A stretch of DNA of 64,000 bases, from contig CM058233.1 in assembly GCA_030180135.1 (NCBI GenBank), positions 101,950,994-102,014,993 of the forward strand. Reading direction: 5' to 3'. The first letter of the stretch is position 1, and each line of letters opens with the position of its first letter. The position numbers and the translations under genes are program-made. The stretch comes from Orychophragmus violaceus (lineage: Eukaryota > Streptophyta > Magnoliopsida > Brassicales > Brassicaceae). Shown here piece by piece: positions 55,430-64,000 of the stretch. The notes beneath the pieces are model-generated. The model saw only the letters and a list, made by a program, of their open reading frames with translations, had not been told where the DNA came from and made no database searches.

Positions 55430-55514
55430 ATAAGCTCAGCTCGAGCGTGATTCTCCATCGGGTGAATCTGTCCGATGAAAGTTTGGCCGATGGGAGGAGC
55501 TGCAAAGTATCGGT
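55430..55514 (-). other. Exon-like end split from 62897-63045 by the Copia element
   Basis: Joining this stretch with 62897 onward across the TCGGT duplication leaves open minus-strand frames; one ends HPMENHARAELIFT and a stop. Upstream there is an acceptor-like ttacttaacag at about 63036-63046. A run of nine G (62953-62961) leaves the frame uncertain. The protein is not recognised. Confidence 0.25.
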
Positions 55515-56157
55515 TGTTGGGATTATGTACGGAAATCATATTGTACTCACTCTACATGATAGTTGTATTGTCGAGATCGGACAATTCATGTGATACTAGG
55601 TGGTCATAATGTTTTGCTAGAAACCGCTTATGACAAATGAGTTGTAACTCATTGCTAGTATTATGTGAACCTACATGGTCACACACCTAAGCAAGCTGGA
55701 TACACTTTGTATGGGATTGATCATTGGCATATGGTCTGATCAATGTGTATTGGATACACATTGAATTCGAGTTTTAAGAGAAGTGTCGATCGACACCATT
55801 GGGTGCGTCGATCGACACAAGGCTGGTACCGAGACTGAGTTCTCGGTTTATGACGTCAAGGTCTATATATATATGATCGTATGTACGACCTAAGGAGAGA
55901 GCCGTCGCAGAGAGTTTTTCTTGATAGAAAAACACAGCCACCTCTAGAAACACAGGAAATCCCAGGAGATCCGATTCCCGGCACTAGCATCCCGGCGGAT
56001 TCCAGCTTGTGTGCGTGTGGACTGCAGTAGAGGCGCAGCATCTGAGGCGCTCGTGATCTCAATTACCTGTTTATCATTCCGCTGCCAATCTCCAGGTAAA
56101 CACGAGATCAGATAATAGATTCAATTAAATAAACCCTAGATCTGAGGAGTTCCAACA
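55515..56157 (+). repeat. 5' LTR of the Copia element
   Basis: 643 bp, TGTTGG to CCAACA. It contains a TATA-like tatatatatatga near 55865 and two gtcgatcgacac motifs near 55785 and 55807. Confidence 0.92.
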
Positions 56158-56170
56158 GTGGTATCAGAGC
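56158..56170 (+). other. Primer binding site
   Basis: tggtatcagagc directly after the LTR, complementary to the 3' end of initiator tRNA-Met, the usual Copia primer. Confidence 0.9.
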
Positions 56171-56314
56171 TTAGGGTGTTTAATCATTGAATCTGAAGCA
56201 TGGAATTCGAATAATGATGAATTTGAATAAGTTGATGCTTGCTAGGTTTCGTTTTGATAAATATAATCTCGGATTTTGTTTGTATCGAAAACGATGAACC
56301 TGGGTTTTCGCACC

Positions 56315-56965
56315 GTGTCGATCGACACAAGTTTGTGTCGGTCGATACACCGCGAAAACGATTATAAATTTTTTAGGGTTTTCGCACAGTGTCGATCGAC
56401 ACAAATTTGTGTAGGTCGATGCACCGCGAAAACGCTTATTAAAATTTGGGTCTCGATCTTAGAAATCGCATTGTGTCGATCGACACACTGGGTGCATCGA
56501 TCGACACGGGCTATGCGAAAGGATAGATTGGTTCAATTGGATTGAACCGGTTATCTCGCATGGTTATGTCGGTTAATTCGATTAAAATTCCCTGATACCC
56601 TACTGTATCGATCGACACAGATTTAGTGTCGGCCGACACAGGCCTTGCGATTGGTTAATCGGTTCAATTGGATTAAACTGGTTATCATGCTTGGTTAAGG
56701 TAGATTAGATCGGTTCAAATTGGATGAACTGACTCAATTGGATTGAACTGGTTATCTCAATTAATATAAACCGATTTGATTGGTTAAGATCAGTTTGATT
56801 GGATAAGTCGGTTCAATTGGATTGGACCGGTTATCGCAATTAGTTAAAACTAGTTGAATCGGTTCAATTGGATGGACCGGTTGAATTAGATTTGACTGGT
56901 ATCTCAATTGGTCTAAAGCCGGTTTATTTGGTCAATTTTCGGTTCAATTGGATTGACCGGTTATC
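56315..56965 (+). repeat. Palindrome-rich leader of the Copia element
   Basis: Two motifs recur: gtgtcgatcgacac and variants (about eight times at 56315-56640) and ggttcaattggattgaacc and variants (about seven times at 56529-56965). Both are self-complementary. The region has no coding frame. Confidence 0.75.
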
Positions 56966-57148
56966 GGGTTGGTTAACTGTAATCGTTTGGTTATTGAACC
57001 AAATGATTGAGAAACCGAGCCAAATGACCTAACCCACTATTATTAGAACAATTAAAACTCAATTAAAATTAGAATTTAAACATGTTCTATACCTATCTAA
57101 TACACATTGGATGTGTATTAGATCAAAGCTTAGTTTTCAATATGGTCA

Positions 57149-57500
57149 ACTATTAAGACTCATTTCGTTGTTGTGATGGTCTTGCCAAGAGCTTGGTGTC
57201 CACAATTACATGAGTAAGGCAGGTAATAGTGTTGATGGTCTTGCAGTGCTTGACATCAACAATTACATGACCTAAGAGATTGATTTACTAACCTTTTAAA
57301 GTTCCGTTTCCTCAACTAAATATCAAGTGACCTTGACGTCTTGCCCAATCTTGTCTACTGTCAAGACTCGTTTCGTTGTTGGATAGTCTTGGAGTCCTTG
57401 GTATCCACAATTACATGAGTAAGGCAGGTGATCATTGACAGATTTGCAGTGCGACTGTCAGTGATCACAAGACTGAAGAGATTGGTTTACTTGACTGGGC
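57149..57500 (+). repeat. Imperfect tandem duplication in the Copia leader
   Basis: Two units of about 210 bp begin caagactcatttcgttgttg and share ccacaattacatgagtaagg. No coding frame. Confidence 0.6.
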
Positions 57501-57784
57501 CATCAGAAGTTCTGGGCCCAGAGACGTCAGAGTGGATGAGACATGAATTATCTTATCTGTGACCAAGAGTTGTACTGAGTACAATTAGCAATGAGTTGCT
57601 TACCTAGATGACTAAACTCTGGGTGATGACGAGTCGTCCACTCAGATTTTAGTGATGTATGGTCTTGGAACATTATATTCATAGAGGAAACATTGTTTGA
57701 ATATAATGCGAGTTTTCTTATTAGATAAGATTTCTCATTTCCTGAACTTCATAACTAAAATTTTCTTTTCTTAGATTTCAGCCT

Positions 57785-58699
57785 ATGTCTAAAACTACCT
57801 TTTCGTTACGATCCGTCATTGAGAAGGACAAGTTAAATGGATCAAATTTCCTGGATTGGTATCGTAATTTGAGATTTATTCTCAAGCAAGAGAGTAAGGA
57901 CTATGTCCTTGAGAAAGCTCTCCCCGAAAGGCTTGGGACCAATGCCTCGCATGCAGTATATGATGCTTGGAATAAGCATTATATTAATGTGGTAGATGTG
58001 TGTGGTCTGATGTTGGCTACCATGGAATCGGACTTAAAGAGTCAATACGAGAACATGGAGTCGCCAATAGAGATGATCACCAGCCTGAAACTGAAGTTTC
58101 AAGATCAGGCACGAGTTGAGAGATTCCGGATGGTGAAGTCTCTCATTGGGTGCAAGCTAACAGATGATGCTCTAGTGAGTCCTCATGTCATTAAAATGAT
58201 GGGTTACATTGATAACCTGGGAAAACTGGATTATCCTGTCAGCTTAGAGTTGGCTACTGAGATCATCCTGCAGTCACTGCCGTCAAGTTATGATAAGTTT
58301 AGGAAAAGCTATATCAAGAATGACTTGACGAAGACGTTGAATGAGCTGCATGACATGCTCAAGACAGCTGAACAAAACATCATAAAGGGTAAAAGGTTTG
58401 AGAAATCTTGTGTTGACAAGGGTAGAGGCAGGGCCGTCCAGAATTGGAATCAGGATAAGCATGTGTCATCTTATAAGCCCAAGTCCGGCCCATCTGATGT
58501 TAGTAAGTGCTTCTACTGTGATGGGTTTGGGCATTGGAAGAGAGATTGCATTAAATTCTTGGAAGATTCACAAGAGATGAAAGAGATGTATGGGACTTCT
58601 TCTTCAGGTATTGTGTTATTACTTCAAGTTCTACGTAGGTATTGGATACCAGTTGTGGTACTGATATTTTTGAAATATGCAGGGCCTAAGCAACAGTAG
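57785..58699 (+). CDS. Copia gag protein
   Basis: A 304-aa open frame. Residues about 15-200 are the UBN2-type gag domain (KLNGSNFLDWYRNLRFIL, LELATEIILQSLPSSYDKF). It is followed by a basic linker and one CCHC knuckle (CFYCDGFGHWKRDC, near 255). The last 25-30 residues look out of frame relative to the usual gag-pol continuation. Gag forms the virus-like particle that packages element RNA. Confidence 0.82.
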   Translation: MSKTTFSLRSVIEKDKLNGSNFLDWYRNLRFILKQESKDYVLEKALPERLGTNASHAVYDAWNKHYINVVDVCGLMLATMESDLKSQYENMESPIEMITSLKLKFQDQARVERFRMVKSLIGCKLTDDALVSPHVIKMMGYIDNLGKLDYPVSLELATEIILQSLPSSYDKFRKSYIKNDLTKTLNELHDMLKTAEQNIIKGKRFEKSCVDKGRGRAVQNWNQDKHVSSYKPKSGPSDVSKCFYCDGFGHWKRDCIKFLEDSQEMKEMYGTSSSGIVLLLQVLRRYWIPVVVLIFLKYAGPKQQ

Positions 58700-61400
58700 A
58701 ACTTTGAAGAAAGGACAAGTGGAACTGCGCGTCTGGTATGGAGCAATAGTTGTTGCATTAGCCGTAGAGATTCTCCATTTGTAGGAGCCTTTCTAGCTTG
58801 GTTTTTGAATTAAGTGATTGCAACTATATATCTGCTTTATGCAGAGATGTCTTTCATTTTCTTGTAAGAATTTGGATATTTTTCATTATGATAAAAGACA
58901 AGTTTTGCTCTTTTGATCTTAATGAAATTTTATATGGTAGCACCCCTTTTTGATAAATGGGTTTTATATCTTAAACCAATGTACGCCTATATATAACATA
59001 AATACCAAAAGGTTTAAGTCTGATGACTTGAACTAGATTTTTCCTAAGCATAGTCGTTTTAACCACTTAGAAAGAAGCGGATTCAAAAGTTCCATAGTTA
59101 TGGGCTTTTAAGCTCATTTGATTATAAATCATTTGAGATATGAGTTTTGCTTGTTGGGCCAAATGACTAAGGCTTCTTTAGCAGAGCTAAAGAAAAGGGC
59201 CAGAGGCTTATTGGACCTTAAACATACTGAAGTATGTAGCCCGATGAGCATCAATGCTAGAGGAAATCTTCAGTACTTCATCATCCTTATTGATGACTTC
59301 AGTAAGTATGGATGTGTTCATTTGATGAGACACGAATATGAATCCTTTGAAATGGTCAAAGGAGTTCCAAAATGAAGTATAGAACCGATATGACAGAAGC
59401 ATTAAAGATCCTCGATTAGATTGCGGAGGAGAATGCTTAAGTCAAGAATTGAGTGATCATCTAACTGAGTGTGAAGACGTATCACAGCTCATTTCTCCTG
59501 GAAAACCTGAGTGGTGTTTCTGAGAGAACGAATCAGACCTTATTAGATATGCTCCGATTAATGATGAGTCACAGGAATCTTCTATTATCCTTTGAGGAAT
59601 ACGCTATAAAAGTATGTGTTTACGCCAGTGTTCTAAAACGCGGCCTAGGCGGCGCCTGGGCGCTAGGCGGTGGTCGAGCGTCCCGATTTTACACTATGCG
59701 GTGGGTTAGGCGGTTTAAAAAAAAATCGGACGCCTAATAACGTTCAGGCGGCCATTATGCGGCCTAGGCGGGTGCCTAGGCGGGTTCTAGGCGGCCGTTT
59801 TGATTTTTTTTTAAAAAGATTGTATAATTATATTTTATTGTGTATGTCAAAACTATTTAGTTTGAATAATATTTATTATAAGTTTTTAGACTAAGAAAAA
59901 TTAATTCATTTTGAGAGTAAGTTTAAAAACTATATATCCTTATTTAATTTTTTTATAAAGATTATGATTTTTTATTATCGTTAGAGATCATTTATATATT
60001 TTAAAACTATATTTTTAATTTATTTTATCAAGGTTTATTCAATTTGTTATTTGAGTCTATGTTTTCCTGATTAATTGGGATTGCAAAGTTTGTATAAGGC
60101 AGTTGTCAACAAACAAGCTTGAACCCATATCTGATAAGTGCTGCTTCGTTGGTTGTCCTAAGGAAACCGAGGCTTATTACTTTTGCAACCAATCCGAGAA
60201 CAAAGTTTTGTTGTTCGGAACTCTGTTCTTCTAAATAGAAAGTTTCTTTCCAAGAAGAACAGTGGGAGTAAAAGTACAGCTCGAAGAAATTCGAGAAACA
60301 CGGGAGGCTGCTCAACCTGTTGAGGGAGAGCAGCGGTTAGATCTACAAAGTGTTGTAGGACCTACACCTGTGGAGCCTGAAGTTCGCAGATCCGAATGGA
60401 TCCATCACTAAGCCGAGAGTGATTTCTCGTAATTGTCGTGATATGTTGATCATTGAAAAGTGACGAGCTTGCGAAATTCAAAGAAGCGAAGGTGAGCCCC
60501 AACTCCGAAAAATTTGCTAGGTATGCATGTTTGCTTCACCGATCTATTTCTGGATTTAAGCAGACATCTTGGAGTTGGAATCTATGTTCTGTTAAAACGG
60601 TCAAAAGTTTTGACTTGATCAGGAACGAATAGAAACTGTGCGTTTACAAGTAGACTAGTGGGAGCGTAGTTGCGATTCTCACACTGTGTGTATATTACAT
60701 ACTTAATCTCATGAACGACGTTCCGTCGCTAAAGTCTTGTCAGGACTTGGGTCGGAAGTCAATTTTAACAATAGATATGGGAGAAGCCGCGTGAGTTCTT
60801 GGAATATGGATCCATTGAGATGGATTAGGAAGGCTAATTGGATCGTGTCAGAATCCTTATGTTGATAAGGTATTGGACAGTTCCAATATGCATGATTCCA
60901 AGAATGGCTTCACACCAAAGGTCTTGTGGCAATAATCTTAGCAAGAAGAAGTGTCTTGGATACTGGCTGAGCTAGTATCTATGAGTGTGATTCCTTATGA
61001 TTCTGCAATAGAATCCATCATGAATGCCACACTTTGCGCTCGTCTAGATGCAGCTTACGCATAAAGCATGACGAGAAGGTACCAATATGTTCCGGTAAAA
61101 GTCACTGGACAGTTGTAAGGAATATCCCCAAGTGTTTGAGAAACACTAAGGATAGGTTCTTGTTCAACTGAGAAAGTGACGAATCTGTTATGAGTAGTTA
61201 GACGGACAAAGACGATTCCCGGTTCCCACCTAGTTATGTCTCTTTTTCTGTGTAGCGGTGCTATCTGTTGGAAGGGCTCCAAGCAGGGGACCGTGGAATA
61301 GTGCTTATTAAAGAATAGCAGTGTGGTTTGTTGGAATGGTTCCAAGCAAGAACACCGCAGCCTCTCTCACAACCTAAGCACGAGTTTTATACTGTTGTTG
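58700..61400 (+). pseudogene. Decayed Copia pol (integrase, reverse transcriptase, RNase H remnants)
   Basis: Recognisable pieces lie in several frames. They are a gag-pre-integrase stretch (about 58707-58790), integrase core (59160-59370, LLDLKHTEVCSP and LIDDFSKYGCVHL), integrase end (about 59500-59620, ERTNQTLLDMLRLMMSHRN), RT remnants (about 60620-60930, SGSVVAIL and YVDKVLDSSNMHDSKNG) and an RNase H piece (about 61077-61160). Stops, frameshifts and large deletions separate them, and much of RT is missing. Confidence 0.75.
59626..60100. mobile_element. Truncated insertion in pol with hAT-like start
   Basis: It starts cagtgttctaaaacgcggcc and is followed by many gcggcctaggcg words, a pattern seen at the ends of plant hAT-type elements. 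AT-rich DNA follows. No matching inverted end was found, so the right part was probably deleted and the border at 60100 is approximate. Confidence 0.45.
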
Positions 61401-62235
61401 TAGGTACTAGATATCTGAAGACGTGGTCTTGATTCTAGTGGGAGTTATGTTAGTTATGATGTTCACATAAACATGCTATGGTCATGTTTATAAAAACTGA
61501 CATCAGCATTATTTGATTATTGGATAATTAAATAATGGTTCCAAAGTATTTTATGTTCATTTTATAGGTCATCAAGTTGAGGACTCGATCATGAAGCCCT
61601 ATAAGTGAAAGATGACATAAAATTATGTTTGTCCCTAGTCGTAGGTTGCTAAAGTGGGACACTAACAACCGATAAGACTAGCATGTGAGGTGACGTATGA
61701 CTAAGTTTCATGGAGTCATTGATATGAGTATCAACGTCAATCACATAGATATATGTTGGTGAACATATGATCGGACATGACCCGCTAATGAGAACTCTAC
61801 AAGATAGTTATACCAGTGTCATGAGAGGTTTTCATTACGACTATAGAGTATAGTCCTTAGACCTGAGTTCATCATGATTTCTAGCATGTGAATTGGTGTG
61901 CTTTGACCTTGTCAAACGTCGTTCCGTAACTGGCGGCTATAAAGGCATTGCTTAGGCGTATCATGAAGTGTGTGAAGAAACAGGGATGGAACAAGAAGGG
62001 ATTTGTCCCTCCTATATAACAGGAGATAAATATCTCAGGGCCCATCGAAGATTTGATACTCAGAAAATGCATGGCCGTGCTCAAACGAGGTGATTGTCAT
62101 TCGTTTGTTTTATCAGTATAGATCAGGAGTTCGATGAACATGATGTTGGCTATAATAAGGATGACACAGTTTCTTGCCTTATGCCATATCGAGATATAGA
62201 GATAAAGGGATTATGGGAATAGATGATTCCAGTAC
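61401..62235. other. 3' non-coding part of the Copia element
   Basis: No pol domain was recognised. Frames are short and interrupted. Confidence 0.45.
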
Positions 62236-62246
62236 AAGTGGGAGGT
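62236..62246 (+). other. Polypurine tract
   Basis: aagtgggaggt immediately before the 3' LTR. Confidence 0.8.
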
Positions 62247-62891
62247 TGTTGGGATTAGGTCCTGAAATCATATTGTACTCACTCTACATGATAGTTGTAT
62301 TTTCGAGATCAGACAATTCATGTGATACTAGGTGGTCATAATGTTTTGCTAGAAACCACTTATGACAAATGAGTTGTAACTCATTGCTAGTATTATGTGA
62401 ACCTACAGGGTCACACACCTAAGCAAGCTGGATACACTTTGTATGGGATTGATCATTGGCATATGGTCTGATCAATGTGTATTGGATACACATTGAACTC
62501 GAGTTTTAAGAGAAGTGTCGATCGACACCATTGGGTGCGTCGATCGACACAAGGCTGGTACCGAGACTGAGTTCTCGGTTTATGACGTCAAGGTCTATAT
62601 ATATATATGATCGTATGTACGATCTGAGGAGAGAGCCGTCGCAGAGAGTTTTTCTTGATAGAAAAACACAGCCACCTCTAGAAACACAGAAAATCCCAGG
62701 AGATTCGATTCTCGGCACTAGCATCCCGGCGGATTCCAGCTTGTGTGTGTGTGGACTGCAGTAGAGGCGCAGCATCTGAGGCGCTCGTGATCTCAATTAC
62801 ATGTTCATCATTCCGCTGCCAATCTCCAGGTAAACACGAGATCAGATAATAGATTCAATTAAATAAACCCCAGATCCGAGGAGTTCCAACA
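62247..62891 (+). repeat. 3' LTR of the Copia element
   Basis: 645 bp, ends TGTTGG and CCAACA, aligned with the 5' LTR. The first 20 bases differ most. Confidence 0.92.
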
Positions 62892-62896
62892 TCGGT

Positions 62897-63203
62897 GAGG
62901 TTTGGTCGGTGCATCTTCCCTGATGAAATCCCTGTGACTTCGACCGAGACTCGGGGGGGGGACTAAATCGCGACTGATCGAGCGTTAGTTTCTTCGATTG
63001 AACGTTCATAAGATCTCCAACTTTTCCAACTCCTGTTAAGTAAAAATACAAACATCCAAACACAATAAAATATGAATCTTAACTCCAATGCATTTATGTT
63101 CATAAATGCCAAAATTCTTTAGAAGTAACATAAAACAATGCAAATGATGTTGAATTACGGATAAAATATTATGTCAAAATTCCTAAATTATGCACCTATC
63201 AAA
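62897..63203 (-). other. Exon-like stretch and spacer right of the Copia element
   Basis: Right part of the interrupted stretch described at 55430-55514, then AT-rich spacer up to the copy 3 remnant. An acceptor-like site on the minus strand is near 63040. Identity unknown. Confidence 0.25.
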
Positions 63204-63275
63204 AAGTGGAGGATACAAAACTAGCAAATGCGTTCGAGATAAAGATGATCATATTCTTTACTGTTGTTGTTATGT
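63204..63275 (+). pseudogene. Defensin-like gene remnant, copy 3
   Basis: Only the 3' part of exon 2 remains (SGGYKTSKCVRDKDDHILYC and the CCC end). The signal-peptide exon, the first four cysteines and the terminal PKILH codons are missing. It is followed by the same downstream spacer as copies 1 and 2. Confidence 0.8.
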
Positions 63276-64000
63276 ACTCTCTAATGAAAATCAATTATAA
63301 CAATTAATAAATATATTACTTGCATCTGAGTTGTTAACAGTGATCACCCGATAGGTAAATTTGTGATTTATAAGGCAAAGTATGGCATCCCAACTTGTTT
63401 ATTATGCATTCATTTTCTCTTCAAAAGCTTTGAATACAACTGAAATTATTCTTGTACTATTATAATTTAATAATTTCGTGAATGAAATTTAAGTTTTAGA
63501 AATATAATTAAGAGAGGATGGTGACTTTTGTCTTATCGGATATAGAATCATGAATAATGTGATTATACTTGGAGTTTGTATCAACAGCATGAGGATACCC
63601 TCTGTAAGATTTTTTTATATAAAAACCTCTATAAGCTCATATCTCTAATTTTTGTTTTTAAACCAATTGAGACCGCAATTAATTTGTTCTCCTTTTGGTG
63701 AGATTCTCGGACACTCTTCCATGGATTTTTAGGGGATTATGCTAGATTTTGGACGAGCTTTACGTTCCCAGATCTTGGCTTGGGATCTTCTTCAATCTGT
63801 TCCTTTTCGCTGGAGGTTGCCTTCTCTGATTCTGTGACGATGTGCTTCAAAGTTCAATGTACAATAGTGATGTGTCTTTATGATTGAATGCATCTTAATT
63901 CACATTCAATGCATCCATTCTTTTCTAACAATTTTGTGGTCCATAAATCTTTTTGGGGCTTTATTTTATAACAAAAATATCTCATCTCTCAGTCCAAACT
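63276..64000. repeat. Downstream spacer of copy 3 (segment C)
   Basis: Aligns with about 530-1255 of copy A, including the part deleted in copy B, and continues past the window end. No gene is visible. Confidence 0.75.

Larger units (their letters stand above)
55515..62891 (+). mobile_element. Copia-type LTR retrotransposon, 7.4 kb
   Basis: Flanked by the 5-bp duplication TCGGT (55510-55514 and 62892-62896). Both LTRs, a PBS, an intact gag, a decayed pol and a PPT are present in order. By eye the LTRs differ at about 18 of 643 positions plus a 2-bp indel, so the insertion is not very recent. Gag is of the UBN2/CCHC type; pol remains show integrase before RT, which marks Copia. Confidence 0.93.

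Overview
This window is nuclear DNA of a flowering plant, almost certainly a Brassicaceae species. It has GT-AG introns, AT-rich spacers, tandem defensin-like genes, an Arabidopsis-like trehalase gene with 11 coding exons, and many plant transposon families: MULE, hAT, Helitron, CACTA, L1-type LINE, Copia and small poly(A) retroposons. From remembered comparison with Arabidopsis TRE1 it is not A. thaliana. I see only one conventional housekeeping gene, two small intact defensin-like genes and a remnant of a third; most of the rest is mobile DNA and duplicated spacer.

Region by region. (1) 1-28.2 kb is two diverged copies of one segment, A (about 1-9631) and B (about 10.9-28.2 kb). Each carries one defensin-like gene (193-507 and 11931-14920), a roughly 25-bp minisatellite, and solo LTRs shared by both copies. 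Aligning A with B shows which insertions came later. A gained a retroposon with an hAT element inside it (4169-6480), a Helitron (6856-7938) and a second retroposon (9632-10931). B gained 2.7 kb inside the defensin intron and an 8.0-kb MULE (17866-25891). The MULE has a perfect 9-bp target duplication, and the empty site survives in copy A. It carries an intact five-exon ULP1-type SUMO-protease-like gene and a transposase broken by one nonsense codon, so it resembles the Kaonashi class of ULP1-carrying MULEs. A third, truncated copy of the segment (C) starts at about 63.2 kb and runs off the window. (2) 28.2-43.5 kb is a transposon graveyard: small retroposons with clear target duplications, a duplicated spacer with an hAT MITE, a CACTA end, an RNase H fragment of a LINE, a LINE with one nonsense codon in ORF2 (about 33.7-39.7 kb), and a long-TIR MULE-like element with tRNA-like modules (41172-42333). 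(3) 43515-46420, minus strand, is a complete trehalase gene (TRE1-like, 585 aa). (4) 46.5-55.3 kb is a duplicated spacer upstream of TRE1. One copy was split by a 6.1-kb LINE (47257-53366) with 16-bp target duplications and an open 1368-aa ORF2. (5) 55515-62891 is a complete-ended Copia LTR retrotransposon (TSD TCGGT, two roughly 645-bp LTRs, PBS, PPT, intact gag, decayed pol). Its leader is packed with short palindromes.

How the parts work together: TRE1 is a self-contained trehalose-hydrolysing enzyme gene, and the defensin-like genes make secreted cysteine-rich peptides. There are no operons. The MULE is a two-gene element with tail-to-tail genes, the LINEs link ORF1 and ORF2 by an ATGA overlap, and the Copia element has the standard LTR-PBS-gag-pol-PPT-LTR order. 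Exon boundaries were derived by hand from splice signals and reading frame; element ends come from target duplications and, where available, paralogous empty sites.
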